Shown one piece after another: positions 1 to 11,082 of a stretch of 64,000 nt of DNA. The translations under genes and the position numbers were made by a program. Position 1 is the first letter of the stretch; each line of letters starts with the position of its first letter. The notes under the pieces were generated by a model. That model saw only the letters and a program-made list of their open reading frames with translations, was not told the origin of the DNA and did no database searches. This DNA is from Physcomitrium patens (Eukaryota; Streptophyta; Bryopsida; Funariales; Funariaceae): positions 13,317,831 to 13,381,830 of the forward strand of contig NC_037275.1 of assembly GCF_000002425.4 (NCBI RefSeq), read 5' to 3'.

Positions 1-190
1 CAACCTTGAAAATTAGATTCATGGCTAGGTAGTTTAGTTAGTAACAGTAGGTTGTTAGTGGAAGAAATAGTTAAGAATTCAAAGGGTCATAACCTTTGGA
101 ATCCGCTGACTGACAGATCATCTTTTCATAGGATAAATAGATTGAAGAAAGGTAAGCCAAGAGCCAGACTGAGAGTCATAAGCTGAGAGC
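1..190 (+). repeat. LTR fragment of family X, truncated
   Basis: The first about 190 bases match the reverse complement of roughly 9920-10099, the outer end of the LTR of element X, including the shared block AACCTTGAAAATTAG at the very start. X runs on the minus strand, so this piece lies in the opposite orientation. The window opens about three bases inside the LTR terminus. Similarity stops near 190, where minus-strand protease sequence begins, so the two are joined head to head. Seen by eye only. Confidence 0.55.
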
Positions 191-690
191 CAAACCCAAC
201 TCCTCCATTATAGTTACATTCATAAGATTTATACTAGATCCTCCATCTATTTGCACTCCCAATACTAACACTCCATCAATTGAGACATCAATCGTAGGTG
301 CATCTGGATCGGGATTCAAACTTACTTCTCAGATTTCTTTATTTCAAGATTTGCAAAAAATTAATGAGGAATTTAAGATAGTTCGGCACTCAGGTACTAT
401 CGCCAATAGTTGCTTCATAGAGATTGTGAGCTATATGGTGCCAAAATCTTTTAGAATATTACATGGTTCTGTATTAGTGGTAATTCCTAATGTCTGTTTT
501 TTCTTCCCAATCCTAGACACTGACGTAAGTAAATTGGTTTTCTCTATATTAGAAATTAGTAAAGCTACTAGAACTAAATTTGATGGAGCTTGTAAAATCG
601 GTTCTTTCAATAGGTAAGATTGTTCTACCAATTGGGTTGATATTGGTTCCTTAGAATTCATGCCTCTGAGAGGATCTTTCAATAAAAAGG
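170..690 (-). pseudogene. gag-protease remnant of a Ty3/gypsy element (probably X)
   Basis: On the minus strand this reads as the end of gag and a retroviral-type aspartic protease. The protease core, near 190-240, contains IDGGSSINLM, the place of the D-S/T-G catalytic triplet followed by the usual SINLM-like strand. An open stretch at 431-682 precedes it, and stops and a frame change separate the two. Retrotransposon proteases of this kind cut Gag-Pol in virus-like particles. It is probably the downstream part of element X, whose gag lies at 8178-9103 and 966-1797. It is too broken to be functional. Confidence 0.6.
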
Positions 691-965
691 ATGTTTTTTG
701 AAACTATGTAGAGAACAGAACAGCTTAAAACGAAACCGAAGCCTCCGTAATCGGTATCTTATTAGGATGCACAACCGATTCAGGTCTTATACTGAGTAAG
801 AGGCCCATATCAGGACCTGGATTGGATGGCCCCGTAATTGGGTCTAATTTGCCCTTTGCTTCAAGATCACCCAAATGTTGAATTGATCTTTTCTCATTTT
901 GCTAACTTCTTATAAGGATAGCTTTTACTACTTCTATCCAATGAACTGGTGATTCCTGTGTCTCG
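690..965 (-). repeat. Diverged LTR fragment of family A
   Basis: The stretch resembles the middle of the element A LTR (about 2640-2760 and 3000-3090). Shared blocks include a motif like ACCGATTCAGGTCT, then GTAAGAGGCCC, then CCTGGATTGGAT. It has the same orientation as A but is much more diverged, so it is an older, separate insertion inside the gag-protease region of X. Ends are approximate. Confidence 0.5.
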
Positions 966-1797
966 TAATTTTTTTCCTCTATAATTTACAAGGTCGATTG
1001 TATCTTCTGATCATGATTATTAGGATTAAATAGAACATTACATTGATAATAAAAATGACATGATTGCTTGTAATTTCTACATACTGGAGCATATTCATCT
1101 ATAAACCTTAGATTAGAGCAATTACTGGTATCATGATTAATTTGCCAACACCAATAGCAACGTAGTGGTTTTTGGCTTACAACATCAAGTGCACTTGGAG
1201 TCTCCACTAGAATATATCTACTAGGCCGATCTTAGATAGCCATAGTAAATGCTCCTGGCTGATCAGTTGCTACTGGTCGAGAATTGGACTATTGAATTGG
1301 TATAGTTTGGGGATTATCCCTTTGATTATTTCCTCTATTTTATATATTTGTTCCATAAACTGGATTATAATTAGTATTTTAAAAATTTCCAAAGCCATGA
1401 TTAGGTTGATTTAGGTGATTACTATTTCAACCACCCATATTTCTATTATATACTTGATTAACATTCCATTGAGTTGGTTGTATTAATGTTTGGTTATTGA
1501 ACTATTGTTGCCTTTGTAAATGTCAGCAGTTTTGGGTAAGATGTTTTCTTCTACAAAATATACATTGAACACCCGTTTGTCTAGGTGATGGATATTTTGT
1601 ATCAAAATAACCTTATTTCTTACAATTATTATACCATATATTACGTCTCATATTAGAAGGCTTATATTGTATTTTTTTATCTTTAGCCAAATTCACGGCC
1701 AATTCTTCTATCTTCTTTGTTAGATTTAGTAACAAGACTTCATTTGGATCTTTAAGAGTTGTAGTTATAAACAATTTCGGTTGTTGATAGCTTGGCA
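966..1797 (-). pseudogene. Element X gag, C-terminal half with zinc knuckles
   Basis: This continues the X gag frame of 8178-9103 after the insertion of A. Reading on the minus strand from 1797, the phrase LPSYQQPKLF follows in frame from TPYFT at 8178. A lysine-rich stretch comes next, then a knuckle CIFCRRKHLTQNC (about 1550-1590), one residue shorter than the usual CX2CX4HX4C. A canonical knuckle CYWCWQINHDTSNC lies near 1120-1165. Such knuckles bind the element's RNA in the particle. Several stops interrupt the frame. Confidence 0.65.
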
Positions 1798-1801
1798 ATG
1801 T

Positions 1802-3308
1802 TGTGGTATTACGTGCTTTCCTGCTCGAGAACATGCCGGGCGTCTGGCTGTAGAAGGTAGTATGGAGATTTGCCAATATTCGAGCAGTCTATCAGTTTTT
1901 GACTGCTGGAATATAAACAACTGTAAGAATATACCGTAAATCTATACGGATGCCCTTCGACTGCTTGTCGAAGTCCTTTTTGCCCTAGCTGGTAGGTCTC
2001 TAGACGTTACAGAGAACCTCGAACAACCCAATCTGCTAATCTCCGATACCGCTTTGTACTTACGATCTTGTATCCACTGATTGTCTTGTTAGATTAACCT
2101 AATAAATTTCATTCACTCCGCATACTCAATCTTATAGACACCCTTTTAATCTTTCAATCACAGATGTAACTTGATTTCACAAAACAGTCAAGAGTAATCA
2201 AACCCACTTCATTAAAAAATCCCGATTCACCATTACAACACTGACTTCAGCAACGATTGCCTCAATCTTCCCAAAACTCTATGAAGAAGAAAAATCCAAT
2301 TCTCCGTCTTTTCTTTCCCGATACGAAGCATGAAGCTCCTCTTCAATCTCCTTGATCTTCAAAAACCTCCAATGAAACCGAACTAGTAACCTTGAAAAAA
2401 GCTTGAAGCTAGCTCTTCGATCCAAAAAACCCCCTCCCCCCCCCCGATCTGAAAAAAAAAAAACCCTCCAAACTTATTCTCCCCCTAACCTTATCCTCTG
2501 AATTTCTTCAATCTTTTGTCTTGGATCCAGAATTGGCTCCCATCGTCAGAGCTTAGATCCGAAATTGGCTCCCACTGTCAGAGCTTTCTCCTCCGTTTTT
2601 ACCTTTAAGAGATCCATTTACCGAAAACAACGTTCTCTGAAACGGCACAAAGAATAGGACAGCCTGAAACAGAATCGAAACCCCGTACTCGAGTCCACAT
2701 TGAGTCGCCCGACCAATTCAGGTCTCATATTGGGTAAGATGCCCGTAGTAACTTGGATGTTCCCGTAATTGGATCAAATTGGTCCTTCGCGTCAGATTGG
2801 CTGAGGCCCGTAGTAAGACCTGGATTTTCCCGTAATTAGACTGCATTGGGTTGTCCGACCAATTTAGGTCTCATATTGGGTAAGATGCCCGTAGTAACCT
2901 GGATGTTCCCGAAATTGGATCAAATTGGTCCTTCGCATCAGACTGGCTGAGGCCCGTAGTAAGACCTGGATTTTCTCGTAATTAGACTACATTGGGTTGC
3001 CCGACCAATGCAGGTCTCATATTGGGTAAGAGGACCCGGATTGGATTCTTGAAATTGGATCAAATTGGCTCTTCGAACCAGGCTCACCCATCGTATGAAT
3101 TGGTCCTTTCTCTTCCTACTGACTCCCGTTATTGGAATCGAATGAAGCATTTCAGTATGCCCCGGCTGACTGTAACGGGGTGACTGAACCTGGCCCCTCA
3201 GTATTTGCACTGGAGTTGGTCATTGCTCCCAATATTCGAGGTAACTAAACATTAATAAAAGTCCCCTTTCTTTATATTTTCACGGTATACTCGTGTTACA
3301 ACACGACA
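1802..3308 (-). repeat. 3' LTR of element A
   Basis: The right end (3308) is set by identity with 8173 and by the polypurine tract next to it. The left end (1802) is set by the TG/CA terminus and the ATGT duplication, giving 1507 bp. On the coding strand it starts TGTCGTGTTGTAAC and ends CGTAATACCACA. The inner half contains a 146-bp tandem repeat. The outer part, 1880-2630 on the plus strand, is pyrimidine-rich with short A and C runs and probably holds R/U5. Confidence 0.8.
2711..3090. repeat. 146-bp tandem repeat inside the A LTR
   Basis: Units start at 2711, 2857 and 3003, exactly 146 bp apart, each opening with GACCAATNNAGGTCTCATA. The first two are complete and close to each other. The third keeps its first 30 or so bases and then diverges. 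The 5' LTR copy joins at 7726, inside a unit, which may reflect assembly collapse over the repeat. Confidence 0.85.
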
Positions 3309-3322
3309 TCCACCCCCTCTGA
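3309..3322 (-). other. Polypurine tract of element A
   Basis: On the coding strand the sequence directly before the 3' LTR is TCAGAGGGGGTGGA. A purine run abutting the 3' LTR is the expected primer for plus-strand DNA synthesis in LTR retrotransposons. Confidence 0.75.
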
Positions 3323-3370
3323 ACCTGTGCATCCTCCGGTATGTACCAATTTACCCAATTGCTGTTTGAT

Positions 3371-4606
3371 TCAGAATATATCCTCTACGTCTTTACCCAA
3401 TTTATCTTCGTCACCTTCATCATCCAAATCACTTTTATCTTCTTGCTGCGGAATCTCTATACCTTCATTAAGGTCTTCCATATTCATCTCCGTGTGCCTT
3501 CGTTTAAATATTTTTACTCGCTTCCCTGCAATTGGTATTTTCAATTTGAAACCATCTAACTCCCGTAATGAGTAAGTCGCATTATCATGAACAGTTGTTA
3601 CTACATATGGTCCAAACCAACGTTTTGAAAATTTTCGCAAAGTACTATGTTGATTATCCAGACTATTGTCATAAACAAGTACCCAGTCACCTTCCTCGAT
3701 TGCTTTTGGTCTCAATCGATGTTGCTTATTGAATCGCGCCTTGTTTTGTAACCTTGCTCTTTTTAACCTTTCCAATGCTATCTGCACATCTTTCGTTCTT
3801 TGCTCCAATTGTCGAATCTTAATAGCCAGAAGTTCTTCTCTTGTCAATCCATCTTCCCATGGTAGCATACTCCAAGTAAGTACCTTTTCTTCAATCGGCA
3901 TAATTGGTTTTTGACCTGTCATAAGTTCTACTGGCATATATCCTGTCACCGAACTATGTGTTGTTCGATCAGCCCATAATGCAAATGACAAAAGCCGTGG
4001 CCACTCTTTAACTTTCCCATTACAAGCTTTAACCAATGCTTTCACAATCGGTGGGTGACCACATTCGCTTTTTGCATTCCCTTTTGGATTATAAGCAGTA
4101 GTCAGTGATAGTTTAACTCCACATCTTTCAAAGAACTTACGAGCTTCTTGTGCATTTAATTCTCCACGATCTGCAGTGATTTTTCCTATGCATCCGTAGC
4201 AGCAAATGACATCTTCAAGCAAAAACCTACAAATCCCCTCTGTAGATTTTGTCCTCAATGCTCTTCCTTCTACTTGATTTGATAAATCTTCACGAGCTAA
4301 AACCAAATATCTCATCTGCCATAACCCAACCGACATAATAACCAAATCAACAATCCATTTAAAATGAATAGCCAGAGGATACATAGGATGAAGACCATCT
4401 CGATGTCGGATATTAGAATACGATTGACAGATTTCATATGACTCTACAAATGAAAACACTTCTCGATACATATTTTTCCACCAATATCGTTCCTTGAGTT
4501 TAGCAAAAGTAGCCCAGATTCCTCTATGCCCTGCCCATAAACTATCATGAAACTCCTTTAATAATTTTAATCTATCTTCCTTTTTACCTATCACTCGTTG
4601 TAGCAT
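3371..4606 (-). pseudogene. Element A integrase (pol segment, 411 codons)
   Basis: An open frame of 411 residues covers integrase, which would insert the cDNA into host DNA. The zinc-binding domain shows His20 and His27, but only Cys60 of the Cys pair; the partner is Tyr57. The catalytic triad is visible as Asp87 (WIVDLV), Asp146 (TADRGEL) and Glu181 (GNAKSE). A C-terminal basic core and GPYVV module follow, and the protein ends in an acidic tail. The frame continues upstream into the RNase H end after one TAG near 4711 and a frameshift near 4800. No chromodomain is visible. Inactivation is likely, given the broken zinc finger and broken pol. Confidence 0.85.
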
Positions 4607-4725
4607 CCCAATTCGTTTCTTCGGTCTCTTCCATAAGAATCCATCTCGAAGTAAAAATCCATATGCTTTTTTTCTTATTTGTTTGAATTTTTCTGTAGAC
4701 CAATTCCCCTGCTAAGTCAAGGTAT

Positions 4726-6534
4726 TCAAGTAATGACCAATATCCAATAATTTTCCTTCATAAGATTCTTCAAGAAATAGCTTATCTTCTCTGTTGAAAT
4801 TTGATATTGAAGGAATTTTAATTCGACGTCATCAATGTCTTCAACCATTTCGTCCTCTCTCTCGTATCTTGCTCGAGATAGCATGTCTGCTACTAAATTG
4901 TCTTTCCCAGTAATATGTTTAAATTCTGGATTTAGTGACTTAATATAAGCAATCCATCTCAACATTGCAATATCTGACGTTGAATAGTTAATAATCATTC
5001 CAAGCAATGGTAAGCAATCTGTTTCAATTACTACTACTACCCCAATCAAATAGTCCTTTTCAGCTTTCATAGTCGAAACGACTCCCCAAAGTTTTCTTTT
5101 GACTTGCGAATATGCACGCTGACGAATACTTAAAACTTTAGCCCCAAATCGAACTGCAAATCTACTCCCATTTGAATCGTCTTGACCCACAGCCCATCCA
5201 ATGGCAATTGGACTAGCGTCCACAGTAAGAATCACTGGTTTATTGCACTTATAATCAACCTTCCTCAATATTGGAGGTGACATCAATAATTTCTTCAATC
5301 TTTGTATTGCCTGAATATGCCTTTCTTCCCATTTAAATCGGTAATCCTTGGATAACAGTTCATATAATGGATCCGCTATGTGAGCAAAATGAGGGATCCA
5401 GATTCGATAAAATACACATGCACCCAAAAACCTGCGAACCTCTGTTAAAGAATCACAATTCTCTTTCATCCTTCTAATTGCATCAACTTTAGTCGGATCT
5501 GGTTTTCTTCCATAAGATCCACATAAATGTCCAACAATTACAACCTCTCGTACTCCAAATACGGACTTCATATCCGATAATGTAAGATGAACTTCTCCAA
5601 GCCGAGTTAAAATCTTTTCACAATCTTGTATATGATCAATAACATATTTGTGACACCCCCTCGTATCTAAAGTTTCATCCTTGTCTCCTTCTTTGCACCC
5701 TTTTATAGGAACATCATCCAGAAAAGGCATAGTCTTTTTCGGAATAAAATCTCTCAATACCTTATTCATCCCATTCATCATATGCGCAACTGAGTTGGTC
5801 GCGCCTTGAGGAAGAGTGCACATTCTAACCAATCCAAGTGGTGTCGTCATTGTTGTCATATCTCTACTTCCTTCGACAAGTTGAAATTGATCATAACCTG
5901 AATACAAGTCACCCATTGAATAGATCGCCCTTCCAGTAAATGCCTCAGCAAATTCATCCACAATAGGTCCAATTCCTGCATTCCTGACAATTACTGCATT
6001 CATCGGTTGCATATCTTGAATAAACCGTAGTGACCCATTCTTCTTAGGTACAGTAAACCATCGACTAGAATACGGCGCAAACGAGGGTTCTAATATTTTC
6101 ATCTTTATCTTTTCTTTTAATAGCTCAACCAATTTAGGTAAATGTACCCTCGGTACTAGAATCGGTCTTAGATTCCAAGGTACATGTGGTACAGTGAAGA
6201 TAACCATAGGTGTTACAATATTTGGATCCACACACCCAATTTCATGAGATTCGAAGGCAAACGATCTACCTTGTTTAGCCAACATCTTTTTGAAGCAAGT
6301 AATTTCCTCCGATAATAAAGAACCATCAGAACCAATCTTCAATTCTTCAAAAGTCTCTTTAGTAAACTGATGTCTAATACTCATTTGATCTCTTAAACTT
6401 GCTTCTTTTGATGCTTCTCCCATTTGTTCTTTAGAATCCTCTGGTAATGGTCCGGCAACAGGCTTTACCTTCTTATCTGCCATTTTATATCTCGTCTCTA
6501 CAGTGACTTCTGGTGCTTGAAAAGATTCAAGCAT
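4726..6534 (-). pseudogene. Element A reverse transcriptase-RNase H (602 codons)
   Basis: The open frame holds the RT fingers and palm (about residues 120-300), with Asp209 in SMGDLYSGYDQ, LPQGATNS at 241-248 and the box FLDD at 271-274. RNase H spans about 430-555: Asp439 (TVDAS), Asp505 (ETDCL) and Asp550 (VADMLSR) are kept, but the expected catalytic Glu in KRxLWG reads Lys481. That is one G-to-A change. The frame ends at a TGA at 4726-4728 caused by an upstream frameshift. Sequence continuing to integrase is found in the next frame. Confidence 0.88.
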
Positions 6535-6749
6535 GGTATAAACCTCTCTTGAATGAATTTCAACAATCTTATCATTATCCCTAACCCAATAGATGTAATC
6601 AATTCCAATGAATCTTCCAATCCATTTTCTTCATAAACACCTAAAATCCTCTCATCATCTTGCAATGTACCTAACTTGCATAATTGTCCTTCAATATCAT
6701 ATAATCTTTTTCTTTCTTTTCTTTTAAAATCATCAACTTTCTTATACAT
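6498..6749 (-). pseudogene. Element A pol linker between protease and RT
   Basis: An 83-residue open stretch, rich in Lys and Glu, between the protease and RT frames. Its start overlaps the RT frame by 37 bp in another reading frame, and the natural continuation into RT requires a frame change near 6590. It carries no catalytic motif and is best read as a broken part of the same polyprotein, not a separate gene. Confidence 0.55.
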
Positions 6750-6844
6750 AATATTTCCATTCTCTAATATACCAATAAAACTCGCATCAAAGGTACCTTC
6801 ATCTCGTGAGAGTACCTCCTCTTTTGTACCTCCATAATCTCGCT

Positions 6845-7498
6845 TTATAGTGGTACCTCCCCAAAATCCTTAAATCCTTCAACAATCTTTGGCAATGGTT
6901 TCTCCCTCAACCTATCTCGATTCCGTTCATAGTTAGGAGGTACTGTTAGAAATTGTACAGCTTTCCTCCCATCTTCGCTCCGTACCCTTGCATAAGCAGA
7001 ACCATCGTCAAGTACTTTTGTTTCCATCCGTGTTGCCATAATATAAGGTTGTCCTAAAATCAACGGATAAGATATTGTATCTTGAACAAAGAAATGTTGC
7101 TCCGTCGCAACATTCCCAATCCAAATTTTGACATCTGGACAAGCTCCATATAATTCGCCCTGTGTATTATTAGCTGCTCGAATTGTCCATCCATGTTCCA
7201 TATCAATTGGCCATTTTTGCTTCTTATAAAGATCTTTAGACATGAGATTTATTTCAGAACCATGGTTGACTAAAGCAACTATTGGTTCTTCTATATCTCC
7301 TACTTTCACCAATACCTCAGTAGTTGCCCTTGCCCAATGCTTTCGAGTATAATGGTACAAAGTTTCCATTTCCTTGTCACTAGAATCTTCAAAACGTACT
7401 CGTTGATTATACCCATTCTTTTCATTTGTTGGTTGCTTGTAACCAATATCAACCTCTTCTTCATCTCTATATATTCTTGCATCAATAGCATGACTCAT
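6845..7498 (-). pseudogene. Element A aspartic protease
   Basis: A 217-residue frame with the retropepsin core at about 70-140: ALVNHGSEINLMS near residues 76-88 and ILGQPY near 147-152. The position that should hold the catalytic Asp is Asn78. The codon change is compatible with a single methyl-CpG deamination. The frame runs to 18 bases from the assembly gap, so upstream gag sequence may be hidden there. It would cut Gag-Pol in the particle, but the lost Asp argues that this copy is dead. Confidence 0.8.
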
Positions 7499-7515
7499 AC
7501 CAGTTCGCCCATATC

Positions 7516-7615
7516 NNNNNNNNNNNNNNNNNNNNNNNNNNNNNNNNNNNNNNNNNNNNNNNNNNNNNNNNNNNNNNNNNNNNNNNNNNNNNNNNNNNNN
7601 NNNNNNNNNNNNNNN
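7516..7615. other. Assembly gap (100 N)
   Basis: Exactly 100 N, the usual placeholder for a gap of unknown size. It lies where element A should have about 1 kb of 5' LTR, a primer-binding site, a leader and gag. Confidence 0.99.
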
Positions 7616-7619
7616 AAAG

Positions 7620-7650
<31 letters not shown>

Positions 7651-7725
7651 AGGTCCGTGGCTCTTGTTTGCCCCAGGAGGCAGCGCAGCTTCATCTGGTT
7701 GTGCATCCCATGGGAACCCTAACAC
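7616..7725. other. A-rich run and GC-rich stretch beside the gap
   Basis: About 36 bases of nearly pure A are followed by about 73 GC-rich bases unlike anything else here. At 7726 the sequence enters the A LTR in the middle of a 146-bp repeat unit. It may be element leader, a small insertion or misassembled sequence; nothing inside identifies it. Confidence 0.4.
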
Positions 7726-8173
7726 AATTTAGGTCTCATATTGGGTAAGATGCCCGTAGTAACCTGGATGTTCCCGAAATTGGATCAAATTGGTCCTTCG
7801 CATCAGACTGGCTGAGGCCCGTAGTAAGACCTGGATTTTCTCGTAATTAGACTGCATTGGGTTGCCCGACCAATGCAGGTCTCATATTGGGTAAGAGGAC
7901 CCGGATTGGATTCTTGAAATTGGATCAAATTGGCTCTTCGAACCAGGCTCACTCGTCGTATGAATTGGTCCTTTCTCTTCCTACTGACTCCCGTTATTGG
8001 AATCGAATGAAGCATTTCAGTATGCCCCGGCTGACTGTAACGGGGTGACTAAACCTGGCCCCTCAGTATTTGCACTGGAGTTGGTCATTGCTCCCAATAT
8101 TCGAGGTAACTGAACATTAATAAAAGTCCACTTTCTTTATATTTTCACGGTATACTCGTGTTACAACACGACA
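7726..8173 (-). repeat. 5' LTR of element A (448 bp retained)
   Basis: It matches 2861-3308 base for base at a constant offset of 4865 with six substitutions and no indels. It starts on the coding strand with TGTCGTGTTGTAAC at 8173, followed outward by the ATGT duplication. About 1060 bp of the LTR are missing toward the gap. Confidence 0.9.
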
Positions 8174-8177
8174 ATGT

Positions 8178-9103
8178 AAAATAAGGTGTCATTATTATTG
8201 CCGCTATTACTTGAAGTAGGATAGCATTAATTGATTTTTGCAACATAACATTCTTCATGTTGGAGTCAACCATTTGTGGATAATTATCCATTGTCACTTT
8301 TTCGATTGTATTTGTTGGCTTCCTGAACGTGGAATCATCATATTGTCTTTTGTTAATAATTGGTCATAATGACATTCTTTCCACACCTTTACTCGTACCA
8401 ATGATGCCTCTATCGTAGTTGGTTGAGCGTCTTTTATAAACATTTTTAATTCTAGAAGATGCAAACCATTGATTAATATCGAAAATATAAACACATGTGG
8501 CATTTTATTATTTGACCATTTACAAAGTATATCCATGACTTGGCCATAATACGACTCTATTGATTCCCTCGCAAACTTCTTGCTATGCATAAAACTTTTT
8601 CTAAGCCGATCTTCAAATCCAATTGGTCTAAAATGAGTTATGAAGGCATTCCTCAAGGCCTCCTAATTGAGAAATCTACCCATTGGTTGCCAATTATACT
8701 ATTCAAAAGCTGTATCTTTTAAAGTTGTTGGTAACCATCTCAATCAAATGTCTTCAGTTCTACCATTATTAGTCACGCAGGCTGTAAAGAATTGAGATAT
8801 TTGGTGATCGGGATCAGAGTCCGATCAACCACTAGAAGTATGTAATGGTGCCACACTTGTAGTGCGGTCTCCTACTGCTCCCATTTATACTACAATTGGT
8901 ACTTCTTGCACTCTCGTGGCCATTGTTGTTATCATTGATCTCCTTGCTATTTGAATTTGAATTTTTCTTCTTTTGGTTTTACTTGAATCTACAATTCTTT
9001 TTTATTGTTCCCGTAAGAGATTCCTTATGTGTAATTACTCTTGTCTTTCTTTCGCTTGTCGATTAATTCTTTGATAATCCTCCCATTCATGATTATCACT
9101 CAT
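8178..9103 (-). pseudogene. Element X gag, N-terminal half
   Basis: Reading on the minus strand from an ATG at 9101-9103 gives a Gag capsid-type protein interrupted by several stops. The clearest open part, 8294-8656, contains RNAFITHFRPIGFEDRLRKS and then SYYGQVMDILCKW, typical of the retrotransposon gag domain. The frame reaches TPYFT at 8178 and resumes at 1797 beyond element A. The ATG lies about 150 bp after the primer-binding site, a normal spacing. Confidence 0.7.
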
Positions 9104-9254
9104 AATCTTTCATTCTTCTTTACAAAATCAATGCTACCTTGAATTATAACTTACATATTTGTAACCCTAAAAGTGGTTCTTCTCACATTCTCATTCAACA
9201 TATAATTCCATCTCCGATACAATCAATTTTATAACATTTCATATTGTTATCATT

Positions 9255-9272
9255 TCCCCAGCAGCGGTGCCA
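9255..9272 (-). other. Primer-binding site of element X (tRNA-Asp type)
   Basis: On the minus strand it reads TGGCACCGCTGCTGGGGA, matching at 15 of 18 positions the tRNA-Asp primer site known from Athila-like plant elements. It lies six bases after the LTR end (CA at 9279-9280). The position between LTR and gag fits a primer site for minus-strand DNA synthesis. Confidence 0.7.
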
Positions 9273-9278
9273 AAATAT

Positions 9279-10102
<824 letters not shown>

Positions 10103-11082
10103 TTAACCAATTAGTAACTTACTACAAATTTTATTTACACATTTTATACTATCCTAGGCCTTATTAGGAATTAAGATTTCTCTTTCGAGTTCATTTAAGC
10201 TTTGAAGGCTAGGATCATAAAGTTTAGATTTTTAGATACGGATTGGATGCAAATTTTGTATAATTTGGAATTTTTATGAAGGAGTTATTGGCACTCAAAG
10301 TTAAGGTGTCAATTTCATACCTATTATCACTCTTTGGAGCTTAACATACATTTATGGAGAGCAAAAAAAGATTGGCAATTAAGATTGGAGAGAGTACTTC
10401 TTTAACTATACCATTCATATAATGTTAAATGAATTTGAAGTTTGGATAAAGAAGTTTTAGAGGGTTGAAATCAGCGCAACCAAATGAAAGGTAATAAGTA
10501 AGTGATTTATTCATAATAATGGTTGGAGCCATATCTTGAGTTTTTGAACGAATTTTTAGCTAAAACCTTTTGTAAAAGGTAAATTATTGTGTGAAGAAGC
10601 TATACATGTATATATATATATATATATATAAATTTTGTAGCATTTGAATACTTAATTTGTGAGATATGAAGAAAATTGCATGTAGGTGTATAAAAATTAG
10701 GATTTTAAGCTATTGTTAGGATTTTGGTGATATCTTAAGTTCCGCGATGAATTTGCAGTTGAAATTTTTTATAAAAGTTGATAAAAATATATCAGTACTT
10801 CATATTAAATTTGAATAAGTTTAGATAGTCGGATCAGAAGACGTGAGGTATTGAAGTTTGGAAAAATTTCCATACAAGGATAAATAAGGTTTTAGAAGAA
10901 TTTATCATATTTTGGATGTTATTGGTTACTTAAGGCTTATGTATTTAGTGTAATTGCTCCAAAAAGGAAAAAAAAATATATAGACTTAGGGCTTTCCTTA
11001 TTTTAAATCTTGATTGAGCAATTAGTGATAACTAAGAGCCTAGTACTTTCTTGAAGAAAACTCTCTCTACCTCAACAATATC
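10103..11082. other. AT-rich relic, with repeat G1
   Basis: There is no coding frame worth reporting. From about 10590 to 10900 the sequence resembles 13750-13990 (shared pattern TTTTGT-GCATTT, then GAGATA-GAAGAAAAT, then ATTAGG-TTTTA), so both are probably copies of one old repeat, called G. A short AT run lies at 10611-10630. At 11083 the sequence enters gag of B2. Confidence 0.4.

Larger units (their letters stand above)
1798..8177 (-). mobile_element. Element A: Ty3/gypsy retrotransposon inserted in X gag
   Basis: The element runs on the minus strand from TG at 8173 to CA at 1802, flanked by an exact 4-bp duplication ATGT at 1798-1801 and 8174-8177. Order on its coding strand: partial 5' LTR, sequence of unclear origin, gap, protease, reverse transcriptase, RNase H, integrase, polypurine tract, 3' LTR. 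No gag or primer-binding site is visible; they are deleted or hidden in the 100-N gap. The comparable 448 bp of the two LTRs differ at 6 places by my count (98.7% identical), so insertion was fairly recent. The FLDD box and pol layout are unlike the B/C chromodomain elements. Confidence 0.85.

Noticed and set aside
2711..3090. Regular repeats as a possible CRISPR array
   Set aside because: The units are 146 bp, directly adjacent without unique spacers, and lie inside an LTR of a plant retrotransposon.
2992..3183. 63-codon frame in the A LTR, repeated at 7857-8048
   Set aside because: Its duplication follows from being in both LTRs, and it overlaps antisense frames. No protein similarity was recognised.
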